A stretch of DNA of 64,000 nucleotides from Myxococcales bacterium (GTDB lineage: Bacteria > Myxococcota_A > Polyangia > Polyangiales > Polyangiaceae). Shown piece by piece: positions 48,136 through 58,239 of the stretch; position 1 is the stretch's first letter, and each line of letters starts with the position of its first letter. The notes beneath the pieces were generated by a model that saw only the letters and a list, made by a program, of their open reading frames with translations, did no database searches and was not told the origin of the DNA. Location: the NCBI GenBank assembly GCA_016703425.1, contig JADJCA010000008.1:546001-610000 (forward strand). Reading direction: 5' to 3'. The position numbers were made by a program, and so were the translations under genes.

Positions 48136-49317
48136 ATGGCAAGCTCACCCGCACAAGCGAACGAGATCTTCTTTGGCGCACGCGCGCGAGCCGTGCTCCT
48201 CCGCGTGCTGCTCTTGGTCGCCCTGCTCTTCGGCGCTGCACCCGCGAGGGCAGACGCTCCGGCAGAGCCGAGCCCCGGCGATGCACCGCTCGTCACCCAC
48301 GTCGCGAGCGCCCGCGTGCCTCCCGTACCGGCGGACTACCTCGAGGAAGACCTCGGGTGGATGAAGCTTCGCTACTCGCCGCGCGCCCGCGAGCTGGTCA
48401 AACCGCTGGTGCGCGAGGCCGAGGAGGTCAAGGCCCACCTCACGGCGACCTTTGGTCACAAGGTCTTGGAGCGCGTCGAAGTCCGCGTCGCGCCGACCTT
48501 CGAAGAGATGTCTCAACTGGCGCCCGAGGGGCTGCCGCCGCCGCCCTACGCATCAGGACTCGCCTACCGCGGCGCAGGGCTGGTGCTCCTCACGCTGAAG
48601 CCGCCGGAACCGGCCGGCGAGGTAGAAGATCTGAGCGAAGTCTTTCGCCATGAGCTGGCCCATGTGGCCCTCGACGACGCCACGCTCAATGCGCGCTCCG
48701 TGCCGCGCTGGTTCCACGAGGGGCTGGCCATCAACGTGTCGGGCGAGGATCGCTTCAAGCGACTCCACTCGTTGTGGACGGGCGTCATTGGCGGCACGCT
48801 CGCGCCGCTCAGCGAAGTCGACAAGAAGTTCGGCGCAGAGCGGTCGCGGCAAGAGGTGCAGACGGCGTACGCGCAATCGGCCGACTTCGTCCGCTTCTTG
48901 CTGCGTGAAGGCGACAAGCAGCGCTTCATGGCCCTCGTGGAGCGCGTTCGTGGCGGGCAGGCCTTCGAGGCCGCTCTCGGCGACGCTTACGGGAGCGACT
49001 TGCGCAAGCTTGAGTTCCAATGGCGCGAGGGGCTCTCGAAACGCTACACCGTGCTGCCGGTGCTCGCCGGGGGCTCACTCCTCTGGATCTTTGTCATTGG
49101 CCTCTTGGGTGCAAGCTACATCAAACGACGACGTCGTTCGAAGGCCACGCTGGCGCGCTGGGAGCGTGAAGAAGCCGACGAGCTGGAAGAGCGCCGCGCG
49201 CTCCTCCGCGAAGGCCAACTCGAGCAACGGCTCTTGGAGGAGGCGGGCGAGGCGGCCATCGCGAAGGCCTCGCTGCCGATGGTCGAACATCAAGGTCGCT
49301 GGTACACGCTCCACTGA
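48136..49317 (+). CDS. peptidase-MA-like zinc metalloprotease
   Basis: From the ATG at 48136, 393 residues with a signal segment (AVLLRVLLLVALLFGAAPARA). The zinc motif HELAHVAL (HExxH) is followed by RWFHEGLAINVSG, as in gluzincin peptidase-MA proteins. A C-terminal transmembrane segment (VLAGGSLLWIFVIGLLGASY) is followed by basic KRRRRSK and a coiled coil. A membrane-anchored periplasmic protease is expected. Confidence 0.82.
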   Translation: MASSPAQANEIFFGARARAVLLRVLLLVALLFGAAPARADAPAEPSPGDAPLVTHVASARVPPVPADYLEEDLGWMKLRYSPRARELVKPLVREAEEVKAHLTATFGHKVLERVEVRVAPTFEEMSQLAPEGLPPPPYASGLAYRGAGLVLLTLKPPEPAGEVEDLSEVFRHELAHVALDDATLNARSVPRWFHEGLAINVSGEDRFKRLHSLWTGVIGGTLAPLSEVDKKFGAERSRQEVQTAYAQSADFVRFLLREGDKQRFMALVERVRGGQAFEAALGDAYGSDLRKLEFQWREGLSKRYTVLPVLAGGSLLWIFVIGLLGASYIKRRRRSKATLARWEREEADELEERRALLREGQLEQRLLEEAGEAAIAKASLPMVEHQGRWYTLH

Positions 49318-49350
49318 ACGGACGAGGCCATGGTTGGCGGCGCCCTGCGC

Positions 49351-50523
49351 TCAGCGCGGGGCCACCGTCGGGCACCCGGCAACGACCCGCAGCCCAAGGA
49401 CCTCGCCAGCCGTCAGGCGTTGGCACGCCTCGCCGAGCAGCGTCACCTTGCCGGCCTCGTAGCGCCAACCGTTGACCGGATCGGCGGGCAAGACGACGTC
49501 GTCGAAGAAGACGTTGAGCCTCGTGGGATCGGCCGGCGGCGGATTGATGGGTAGTTCGCAGCTCGCCGTCACCTTCGCGGCAATGGCCCGGAGCGCCACC
49601 TCGAGCGCGGCGGCGTCGGTGGAGTCGACGCGGTAGTACCTCGGCGAAGTAGGCCGCGCCGCGCCGCCGGCGACGGCGAGCTTGTCGAGGAGCGCCGCGT
49701 AGGGCCCGCTGCCGGGCACACCGATGACGTAGGTGTCGATGCCGGCGGCCTTGAGGGCCGCCACGGCCGACTCAGTCTCTGCGTCGTCGAGGCAGTTGGT
49801 CGCTCCCAGGAGCGCGGCGGTGCAGCAGTTGGGTGCCTTGTTCGGCTGACACTCGGGTGCCGCCGCCTCGATGTTCGGAATGCACGTCGACTCGTCACAG
49901 GCCGCCGCGTCATTGCAGTTGGGTCCGCCATCGGTGGCGAGAACGACGTAGGTGCGCCCCGAGAGCGCGGCGAGCGACGGCATGACGCCGCGCAGCGTGC
50001 CCGCGGTCGGCGTGCCGCCGTTGGCGGCGCCGCTCGTGGCGCTGAGAAACCTTAGGACCGCGGGACCGGAGCGCCCCGCGGGCGCGTCCCCCTGCGTGAC
50101 GGGCATGACCTCAACGCCGGCGTCGCAACTGGAGGTCGCGCGTGGGTAAGTGGTCACGCCAAAACTCACGCGCGGACCGAGCTTCACAAGCGTCTGCGCG
50201 ACAACCGTGCGCACCGTCTGCCACTTGTTGTTTTCGCTCATGCTGCCCGAGCGATCGAGGACGAAGTAGAGGTTCGGTAGATCGGTCAAGATGGAAAGCT
50301 CAAGGCAGCCGCATGGCCCGCCGTCTTCCAAGACCCCGCACTGCGGGGCACTGTCGTCGACCACGAACTGCGGTCCCGCGTCGCTACCCGGCCGCCGGCT
50401 GTCCTCGTCGGCGAGCGATGGCTTCTTGGGCCCACAGGCGGCAAAACACGCCGCCACGAAGAGGCCCAAGGTGACGGCGCTGCGCGTCGGTCGTCTCGGG
50501 GCGCGGTTTGGCGTGGGAGTCAT
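49351..50523 (-). CDS. von Willebrand factor A lipoprotein
   Basis: From the ATG at 50523, 390 residues with a lipoprotein signal (FVAACFAACG). The VWA fold has the MIDAS LYFVLDRSGSMSEN and later VVLATDGGPNCN, plus Cys-rich insertions (CNDAAACDESTC). The domain binds a metal and partner proteins at the cell surface. It belongs to the class of myxobacterial outer-surface VWA lipoproteins. Confidence 0.86.
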   Translation of the reverse strand: MTPTPNRAPRRPTRSAVTLGLFVAACFAACGPKKPSLADEDSRRPGSDAGPQFVVDDSAPQCGVLEDGGPCGCLELSILTDLPNLYFVLDRSGSMSENNKWQTVRTVVAQTLVKLGPRVSFGVTTYPRATSSCDAGVEVMPVTQGDAPAGRSGPAVLRFLSATSGAANGGTPTAGTLRGVMPSLAALSGRTYVVLATDGGPNCNDAAACDESTCIPNIEAAAPECQPNKAPNCCTAALLGATNCLDDAETESAVAALKAAGIDTYVIGVPGSGPYAALLDKLAVAGGAARPTSPRYYRVDSTDAAALEVALRAIAAKVTASCELPINPPPADPTRLNVFFDDVVLPADPVNGWRYEAGKVTLLGEACQRLTAGEVLGLRVVAGCPTVAPR

Positions 50524-50586
50524 GATGGATGGCTTCGGCGCTGCGAGGCTCACCGACTCGCCGCCGGTAAGCGTAGCATCGGCCTC

Positions 50587-53576
50587 GTGGAGCGCGCTCC
50601 CCGATCCCCGGCCGCGGCCACCCCTGGCGCAGGCCCCGAGAGCGCGCGGCGCGCTCTCGCGAAGCTGCTCTTGTGGCTCGCGCTCTTTGCCGTCGCGCTA
50701 GTCCCAGGCGAGCGTCTTCGCGTCGCGCCGCGCCCGGCAAAGGCAAGCGCCGCCATGGCGCCCGCCGCGCGTGGTGCCGCGGAGCTTCGTCTCACGGTGA
50801 CCGACGAGCAAGGCAAGGGCCTGGCCGGTGCGAGTGTCCGGGCGCTCCGCGACGGTGAGCGAGGCCTCCTGCCGACCGCCTCGGGCGTCACCGACGCGAG
50901 CGGCCGTCTTTCGCTGCCGAAGCTGCCCGAGGGATCCTATTGGCTCCTCGCGGAAGCCGCCTCGCGGGCGCGCGAGGCCACGATGCTCGCCATCGCCGGC
51001 GACCCTCGCGAGGTAACGCTCGTGCTCTACGCCGAGCACACCGTCGATGTTCGCGTGAAGGACGAAGGGGGCCGACCCATCAAGGGTGCTGAGGTCGAGG
51101 TTCAAGCGGGCAGCCCGGTCCCCGTGGGCGCGTTGACCGACGAAGAAGGCGCTGCGCGCGTCGGCAAGCTCGGCCGTGGCCCCTTCGTGGTCGTCGCACG
51201 GGCCAACGGCTACGAGGAGCGCTCCCGCACCTTCCCTCGGAGGGCAAGCCTTGCGAGATCGTGTTGCGGCGACTCGGACGCGCCCGCATCCGGACCGTCG
51301 ACGAAGGCGGCAAGCCGGTCGGCGAGGCGCGCGTCGAGATCGCCGGAGCGGGCCTCGGCGAAGCGCGCTCCGCCGTCACGACGTCGAGCGGTGACGTCGA
51401 GATCGGCTCGCTCCCCGCGGGCAGCTACGCGCTCCGCGCGTTCAAGGGAAGCCTCGTCGCGCCCACGGAGCTCGACGTGCGACTGGTCGCCGGTGAGGAG
51501 CGCACCGTGCTCTTGCGGCTAGCGCCGGGCCGACACGTCGATGTGCTCGTCGTTGCGGAAGACGAGCGCGGCGCCCCTCCGGTGCGCGGAGCCAACGTCG
51601 TCCTCGCGGAAGACGGTCTCTCGCCGTTCCCGCTGGAGCAGCTCACGGGACCAGGCGGGCTCGCCCGGCTTGGCCCCATCGCGGCGGAGGTCGCCACGGT
51701 CTCCGCGAGCGCTGCCGGCTTCGTGAGTCGCTCCGGTGTACCGGCGCCAAGCGGCGCGAAAGGGCCCGTCCGCGTGGTGCTGCCCCGCGCTGGCACCCTC
51801 GAAGGACGTGTCGTCGACGCGCGCGGGTTTCCCGTTGGCGGCGCATCGCTCACGGTCGTTGGAAGCGATCTCGCGGGCCTGCCCATCGACGACGACCCGC
51901 GACGCGCCGACTTTCGAAACGCGCTCTTCTCTGCGGCGCTGCCAGGCCCACGGGCCCTCGTTCCGCGCGGCGAGCTGGGCGTCGTTCCGGGCCCGGTCCC
52001 TCCGATCCCGCGGGCCATCATCGCGAGCGTCACACCTGTGGCCGCGGCCGGCGCCCGTGCAACGGACCCCGGGGCAACGGAGCCGTGGACGACGCGTGAA
52101 GACGGCACGTTCCGTCTCAGACCCGTGTCGCCGGGCCGCGTCCGCGTCGTGGCGAAGCACCCGCAATACGTGGAGGCCGCGAGCCTCGTCTTGCTCTTGG
52201 AGCCCGGCGCGCGGATCACGGCCGACCTCGTCCTTGGCGAAGGCGGACTCCTTGAAGGCACCGTTGTCTTTGCGAGCGGGCAGCCGGCGCCGCGCGCGCG
52301 GGTGACAGCGCTCGCGCGCGAAGGGTCGCTCGAGCGCATCGTCCGGACCGGCGACGACGGCCGCTTTGCCTTCGCAGCGTTGCCTCGCGCCCTCACGTTG
52401 ATGGCGGAGGTCGAAGGGGGCCTCTCGACACGCATGAACGTCGATGTAGAGAGCGGCGCGAAGAAGAACGTCCGCATCGTGCTTCCGGAGCCGCGCGACG
52501 GCGTGGAGCTTCGCGTGAAGGACGATCGCGGCTACCCCGTCGATGGCGTCGAGCTCACGCTCGCGTCGCTCGACCCGGCCACGCCCCTTCGCACCACCGT
52601 CTTCACCGATGCACGCGGCGAGGCGCGCGCCGGGGCGACGCGAGGCCTACCGCTCCGCGTCACCGCCACTCACCCTCGCTTCGCTCCCCACGCCTTCAGC
52701 GTCGAGGCTGCCACCGCCACCCTGGCCATCACGATGGCCCGCGGCGAGGCCGTGGTCGGCGAGGTGCGCGGCCGCCGCGAGGGTCCGCTCAGCGGCGCGG
52801 AGGTCGTCGCCTTCTCCGACATGACGCGCGTCAGGACCGCGACCAACGCGCGCGGCGAGTTTCGCGTCGACGGCGTGAAGCCGGGTCGCGTGCGGCTTCT
52901 GGTGCGCGCGCGGGGCCACGCCAAGCTCGAGCAGTCCTTCGACGTCGACGCACGAAAGAACGACACGGGCTTCGACGTGGGACGCCTTGTCCTCGAGCCC
53001 GAGAGCGTCGTGGAAGGCGAGGTCGTCGATGAGAACGGGCGCCCCGTGGCGGGGGCCCGCGTCGCGCGCGATCACGCGCCGACCTGGGTTCCGGCGGGTG
53101 CGCTCGCGCCGGCCAGCGGGGTCGCCGTGAGCGACGCGCGGGGAGCCTTTCGCCTCGGCGAGTTGCCCGAAGGCTCCGTCGACCTCGAGGCCTTCGCGGC
53201 GGAGCTCGGTCGAGGGCGCGCCTCCGCGATCCGCGTGTCGCCGGGTCGTCCCACGAGCGGTGTCCGCATCGTGCTCGCCAAGGAGCACGGGACGCAAGCG
53301 CCCGAGGCGAACGCCAGCGGCAACGTCGCCGTCACGCTGGGCACCACCGACGACGGCGCCGTGTCCCTCGTCTCGGTGGCCGACGGGAGCGCCGCCGAGC
53401 GCGCCGGACTTCTTGCCGGTGATCAGCTCAGAGACATCGACGGCGTCAAAGTGAAGAACATGGAGGACGCGCGAGCACGACTCGCCGGCCCGGTGCAGGA
53501 CGACGTGGTGATGGTGGTCACGCGTGGCGACCGAACGCTCACGCTCCGCGTGTCGCGCGAAGCCTCACGGCGTTGA
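50587..53576 (+). CDS. carboxypeptidase-regulatory-like repeat protein with C-terminal PDZ, frameshifted
   Basis: From a GTG start, one long protein in two frames: 50587 to about 51236, then about 51237 to 53576. The break is at CCC (51234-51236); one more C joins RTF to PSEGKPCEIVLRRLG. The N-terminus has a membrane anchor (LLLWLALFAVALVPG). Then come about eight carboxypeptidase-regulatory-like/SdrD-B beta domains (RLTVTDEQGKGLAGASV, VRVKDEGGRPIKGAEVEV, GRVVDARGFPVGGASL, LRVKDDRGYPVDGVEL), each ending with a PGRV or PGRH turn. The end is a PDZ domain (GSAAERAGLLAGDQLRDIDG). Total about 995 residues. Likely periplasmic or surface scaffold. Confidence 0.78.
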
Positions 53577-54038
53577 CGCGGACGCCGAGGCCGAGGCCGC
53601 GCCCTTGGCCTTGTCGCCACCGACGCGCTCGAAGGTGACGGTCTTCCCCGGGAGGACTTGCCAGCGCATGAGGTCGTCGGTGTCGAGCGTCAGCGTCTGC
53701 TCGTCGCGGGCGCCGTCGTGCTCGGTCACGACGATCACCGAGCGTCGGTCTTCTTTGAGAACAACGTAGGGCGACGTCATCGGGTCGCGATCGCGCGCCG
53801 GCTTGATCAGGACGACGTCTTTCTTGAACTCGACGTCGATGCCCGTGGCGGCCTCGTTGGCCGCTTGCTGCGCCTCCGGCACGACGCCCTCGGCTTTGAT
53901 GCCGTGCCATTTTCCGACGAGGCGCTCCGACGCGGTTTTTTGGCACCCGCACGCGAACGCGAGCGCGCAAAAGAGCGCGAAGGCGAACGCCTCGGGGCGA
54001 CGGGACGGTTGCGGGGCGCTCCGCATGGAGGTGCCCAT
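53565..54038 (-). CDS. hypothetical lipoprotein
   Basis: About 157 residues from the ATG at 54038; the upstream ATG at 54104 overlaps the thioesterase stop (ATGA) but would precede the signal peptide by more than 25 residues. The signal ends ALAFACGC, then SERLVGKWHG, resembling small beta-barrel lipocalin-like proteins (a GKWxG motif). Function unknown. It overlaps the convergent gene by 12 bases. Confidence 0.68.
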   Translation of the reverse strand: MGTSMRSAPQPSRRPEAFAFALFCALAFACGCQKTASERLVGKWHGIKAEGVVPEAQQAANEAATGIDVEFKKDVVLIKPARDRDPMTSPYVVLKEDRRSVIVVTEHDGARDEQTLTLDTDDLMRWQVLPGKTVTFERVGGDKAKGAASASASASTP

Positions 54039-54100
54039 CCTAACAACCCCCGAGAAAGCGCGCCACTCTCTGGTTTTTCGTGGCCGTCGCGCCGACCGCG

Positions 54101-54607
54101 TCATGAGCTGTCTTGCTCGCCGGCGCGCAAAATCGCGGCCACATCGTCGGGGATCTTGCGCAACGCGTGGGACTGGTCGATGGAGGCGAGCTTCGTAAAC
54201 CCCTCCGCCAGGAGCACCGGCGCCGAGGGCCCTACGTCTCCTGGCCGACCGTTGCGGAGCAGACGGTAGTCGAAGCGAAGCGAGACCGAGCGGAGCTCCG
54301 TCAGTCGTGTCTCAACGACCAGCACGTCGTCGAAGAAGGCCGGCGCGCGGTAGCGAACGCCCGCGTCGACGACCGGCAAGTGGACCCCTCGCGTCGCCCA
54401 CTCGGCGTACGTGACGCCGCGACGCCGAAGCCACTCGACCCGCCCCGCCTCGAAGTAAACGAGGTGGTTTGCGTGATGCACGATGCCCATGAGGTCGGTC
54501 TCGCAAAAGCGGACGCGAATCTCGACCTTGCTGAGGGAAGCATCGGCCTCACCGGACACGGCGTCCTTATAGCGCTCGAGGCGCTTTGGGCGCGAGCTTT
54601 CCTGCAC
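54101..54607 (-). CDS. acyl-CoA thioesterase (YbgC/FcbC-type hotdog)
   Basis: The 168-residue protein has the hotdog signature VRFCETDLMGIVHHANHLVYFEAGR with the catalytic Asp in ETD. It should hydrolyse short or medium acyl-CoA thioesters. The last 20 residues are less conserved. It shares its strand with the lipoprotein downstream. Confidence 0.86.
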   Translation of the reverse strand: MQESSRPKRLERYKDAVSGEADASLSKVEIRVRFCETDLMGIVHHANHLVYFEAGRVEWLRRRGVTYAEWATRGVHLPVVDAGVRYRAPAFFDDVLVVETRLTELRSVSLRFDYRLLRNGRPGDVGPSAPVLLAEGFTKLASIDQSHALRKIPDDVAAILRAGEQDSS

Positions 54608-54680
54608 GTCTGCCGCGCGCGGCGCAGGCGACTCTAGGCGCCCGCCCTCGGGTCTGCCGCGTGTACTCTTCCCTCACGAG

Positions 54681-55169
54681 ATGGCCGACAAGAAGCGACG
54701 CCTTGTCGTGCTCAAGGAGGCCGACGAGGCGGAATTACGCCCCCGGTGGCAATGGATCGGCTTCGGCGCCTTCGCCGTCTTCTTGGCGTGGCTCCCGCTG
54801 GCCTGGCTCGCGGAGGCCCTGAAACGCGCCGCGTTCACCCGCATCGTCGGCGCCGTGACCGACGAAGCGCCGCTCGGCGAGGCCCTCTCGAAGCTCGCCG
54901 GCGGCGAGCGCGCCGTGGTGGTTTTCGTCACCGTCGCGCTGCCGCTCTTGACCATGGCAGCCGGAGGATTCGCTGGAGGATTCCTCGTGGGCCGATACGG
55001 CGGCGAGGCCAGGGCCCGCGAAGCGGCGCTCGCAGGCGCGCTCGCGGGCGTCTTGGCGGCGGGCCTCACCTGGCAGAAGGACGGCTTCTCGCTGGGGGCG
55101 TTCGTCGCCGTCGCGCTGCTTGCCGGCGCGGCGTTCCTTGGCGGACGCAGAGGTCTGAGAAAGCGGTGA
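54681..55169 (+). CDS. small multi-pass membrane protein
   Basis: 162 residues with three hydrophobic segments (WIGFGAFAVFLAWLPLAWLA, RAVVVFVTVALPLLTMAAGGFAGGFLVG, GAFVAVALLAGAAFLGG). The first 25 residues are charged and polar. No motif names a function. Confidence 0.68.
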   Translation: MADKKRRLVVLKEADEAELRPRWQWIGFGAFAVFLAWLPLAWLAEALKRAAFTRIVGAVTDEAPLGEALSKLAGGERAVVVFVTVALPLLTMAAGGFAGGFLVGRYGGEARAREAALAGALAGVLAAGLTWQKDGFSLGAFVAVALLAGAAFLGGRRGLRKR

Positions 55170-55239
55170 ACGCGGCCCGGCATCGCCGCCGCGGGGAGCC
55201 AACCGAGGGGCGCCTCGGATGTGGTATCGCACGAGCACC

Positions 55240-55860
55240 ATGTTCTGCCTCAAGGTGCCGAGCGATCCCACTTGGGCGTCCTTTGCGGAAGGCTCTTTGG
55301 CGGCGATCCTGGCCGATCACGCCCACTGCGAGATGAAGGCGGCGACCAACGCCCTGTCGCTCGCGGCGCGGCACCCGCAAGATCTTGGCATCGTGCGTGC
55401 GCTGGTCGACTTGGCGCGCGAGGAGCTCGACCACTTCTCACGCGTCGTCGATTTCTTGGAAGCGCGCGGCATCGTGCTCGGCCCGCCCGACGTCGACACC
55501 TACGCGGCGAAGCTTCGTGCCGAGATCGGCAAGCTGCCTCCCTCGCCGTTCCCAAGAAACGCTGGGCTCGTCGACCGACTGCTCGTGGCGGCCCTCATCG
55601 AGGCGCGCTCTTGCGAGCGCTTCCGCTTGCTGCTCGACCGCCTCGACCGCACCCGGGAGGCCGCGCTCGCGGCGTTCTACGAAGAGCTCTTCGCCGTGGA
55701 GGCGCGCCACTACACCGACATGGTCGACCTGGCGGTGCGCGCCGCCGGCGGCACCCATGAACGAAGCCGCGTGGTTGAGCGACTCGAGCTGCTCAGCGTG
55801 CAAGAAGGTCGTATCGTACGAGAGCTTGCCGCCGAGGCTCGTGCGACGATCCACGGCTAA
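55240..55860 (+). CDS. miaE: tRNA-(ms2io6A)-hydroxylase family (MiaE-like)
   Basis: From the ATG at 55240, 206 residues (an ATG at 55219 is also possible). The ferritin-like MiaE signature is seen in DHAHCEMKAATNALSL and REELDHFSRVVDFL, with later EARSCERF and FAVEARHYTDM supplying the second half of the di-iron site. The family hydroxylates the ms2i6A tRNA base near the anticodon. It lies in a run of small plus-strand genes. Confidence 0.86.
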   Translation: MFCLKVPSDPTWASFAEGSLAAILADHAHCEMKAATNALSLAARHPQDLGIVRALVDLAREELDHFSRVVDFLEARGIVLGPPDVDTYAAKLRAEIGKLPPSPFPRNAGLVDRLLVAALIEARSCERFRLLLDRLDRTREAALAAFYEELFAVEARHYTDMVDLAVRAAGGTHERSRVVERLELLSVQEGRIVRELAAEARATIHG

Positions 55861-55881
55861 CGCGCGACCCTGCCCCCTCTC

Positions 55882-57199
55882 ATGAGCGCCCCCACCGACC
55901 TCACCTCGCTCGATCGCATGGTGGAGCAGGCCGTCGTGGCCGAGGAGCGCGCCGCTCGCACCTTCGAAGACGCCGAGTCGCCCCTCGAGGCGCATCGCAC
56001 GGTAAGCGGCCTCCGGGCCATCGAGCTCGTCGCGACGCTGCCCGCCTCGCTCCTCGACGCCGATCTCGTGCGCGGCATGAGCCCGTGGCTCGTGCGGCTG
56101 CTCTATCTGCGGCTCTCGTATCCGGCGCGGCGCACCCTCAACGAGGCGAAGCGGGCCCCGCTCGTGCGCCCCCTCGGCGGCGAGGCGCGCCTCTGCTCGT
56201 GGGAGGAGACCTTTCACGCGGCCCTCACCGAACCGGCGCCTCGCGTGGGCGAGTGGTTCGATCACCTCGCCATGGCGGCGCGACCGTTCGCCGATCGCGT
56301 GCGCGAGGTGGAGAGCCGGCTCGGAGAGGTCGAGAGCCGAATCCGGGAGAAGCTGCCAACCTTCACCGAGCGCCCGTCGCCGGGCTCACGGGCCCTCGCG
56401 CAAGACTTCCTCGCTCGCACCGACGGCATGCACCGCGAAGCCTTCGCGCCGGGGCGGCCTCGTCAAGGGCGGCGAGCCGACCCTTGGAGAGGGCATCGTC
56501 CACGGCTTCGCGCGCGAGGCAACGCCGAGCTTCCCTTCGCGGCTCACGAATCGCTGGCTCGAGGAGCTCTTTCAAGTCCACACGAAAGGCCTGACGCTGC
56601 GCTTCGCGCTCCCGCGCGCTGTGGCTGGCGCCTCGTCGTTCGCCCTCTTGCTCGCCAACTTCGGCCGCGCGCTGCGGCGCGCGCTTGCACCGCGGACGTT
56701 GCCGTTCGTCGTTCGCCGCAGCCCGAAAGACCTCGACGGCGAACGCTTCGCGGCGCTCTTCGGCGCACTGGCTGCGAGCGCCGCCTTTCACCGCCGCGTC
56801 TTGGGCACGAGCCCCGACCGCGCCCGAAGCGACGCGCGATGCGTCATGCGCGCGCTTCTCTGCGAGGCGCGCCTCTCGGCGGCGCGGCTTGTCTTGGCGC
56901 ACGAGCCCGAGGCGCTCGAAGACGTGACGCGTCGCCTCTTTCAGCGGCCCATGCCCGAAGCCCTCCGCGGCGCGTGGCCGCTCGCTCGCCCGGGCGACGA
57001 GTCGCGCTTCTTGGCCTACCTCGACGGTCCCCCATTGGACCAAGAGCTCGTCGAGCTCTTCGGTGACGACTGGTTCAAGAACCCGCGCGCCTTCGAGTGG
57101 ATCACGCGCGCGAGCCACGTCGGCGGCCGACACCTTCGACGAAGCGAAAGGCGCGCCGGGTCGCTCGCGAAGTTCTTCGAGCGCGCGCTCTTCGGCTGA
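55882..57199 (+). CDS. hypothetical helical protein, frameshifted
   Basis: The first frame, 55882 to about 56450, reads into the second, which continues to 57199 after the GGGG at 56451-56454; one fewer G joins AFAPG to GLVKGGEPTLGEGIVHGFA. Together about 438 residues, mainly helical and rich in Ala, Arg and Leu (LLYLRLSYPARRTLNEAK, LRFALPRAVAGASSFALLLANFG). No catalytic motif is recognised. Confidence 0.65.
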
Positions 57200-57231
57200 C
57201 GAGCCGATGGGCGGAGCGAGGGGGAACGCCC

Positions 57232-58239
57232 TCAGAGCTCCGGATCACCGGCCGGCGCGCCGCCGGAGTCGTAGAAGAACCGAAGCGCGAGCAGGAGCTT
57301 CGTCATGGGCTGATCGGCCACGACGTCGCGGCGCGCGGCAAACTCGACGCTCCATCGGCGATCGACGTAGCCGACGCCGCCCGAGACCGCGTGGGTCTTG
57401 GTGCCCTGATCGAAGCGGTAGCCCACGCGCAGCGGGATACGATCGAGGAGAAAATATTCGCCGCCCGCCATGACGCGCCCGGTGGTGCTCGCGAAGGTCG
57501 TGAAGTCCGCGAGCCCACCTCCCTCGATGGCGAAGTTGCGACCGAGGTAGCCGATGCCCCCGCCGACGGTCGTCGGCGCGAAGGCCGTGCCCGGCGCCGA
57601 GAGGTTCTTCCCCACGGCGCCGATACGGAGGCCTGATGTCGCGGCGACCGTGATGCCGGCGTCGAACGTCAGCTCGCTGAAGACCGGCTCGCCCTTGGTG
57701 CCGTCGGAGGCCAAGCTGGGGCCGAAAGGCCCCCGCGTCGTCGCTTGCGTGGCGCGCAGGTAGCGTCCTGTGGCGCCCACGGAGATCGCGTCGGCGAGGG
57801 GAAAGCCAAGGGCGAGGCGCACGTCCGTCCAGGAGCGGCGAAGCCGGTCGGGGTCGAGCATGTTGAGGTTCGCGGCGAGGCCGCCGGCGAGCCTCGACGT
57901 TGACGAATCGGCGATGGCCCCGCCCACGCTCTGGAGCCGCGCCTCCGGCGAGAGGGCCCCCATGCCTTCGATGTGATAGACGCGCGCCAAGGGCAAATTG
58001 GCTGGATTGCCGTAGATCGCCGAGGTCGACGTCCCGAGCGCGTAGTGGGCGCCGCCGAGCGCGAGCCCGCGACTTCCCTGGGTTTCGCCGAGATCGTAGC
58101 CCTGCTCCGGCGTCGTCGTGCTCGGCTCGGCGCCGGCAACGCGCGAGAGCGAGAGGCACGCGCCCAGGACGAGCAGTCCCCGTCCGAGCCTTCTGACCTC
58201 GCCCCGCGCCTTCGGAACGACGTGACCGCCAACCAGCAT
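57232..58239 (-). CDS. outer-membrane beta-barrel protein, OmpP1/FadL- or PorV-like
   Basis: The 335-residue protein has a signal region (LLVLGACLSLSRVAGAE), then YDLGETQGSRGLALGGAHYALG, AIYGNPANLPLA and repeated alternating strands ending LALRFFYDS, which are typical of transport or translocation barrels in this class. The presumed promoter and signal sit 5' of the oriC region. Its substrate is unknown. Confidence 0.76.
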   Translation of the reverse strand: MLVGGHVVPKARGEVRRLGRGLLVLGACLSLSRVAGAEPSTTTPEQGYDLGETQGSRGLALGGAHYALGTSTSAIYGNPANLPLARVYHIEGMGALSPEARLQSVGGAIADSSTSRLAGGLAANLNMLDPDRLRRSWTDVRLALGFPLADAISVGATGRYLRATQATTRGPFGPSLASDGTKGEPVFSELTFDAGITVAATSGLRIGAVGKNLSAPGTAFAPTTVGGGIGYLGRNFAIEGGGLADFTTFASTTGRVMAGGEYFLLDRIPLRVGYRFDQGTKTHAVSGGVGYVDRRWSVEFAARRDVVADQPMTKLLLALRFFYDSGGAPAGDPEL

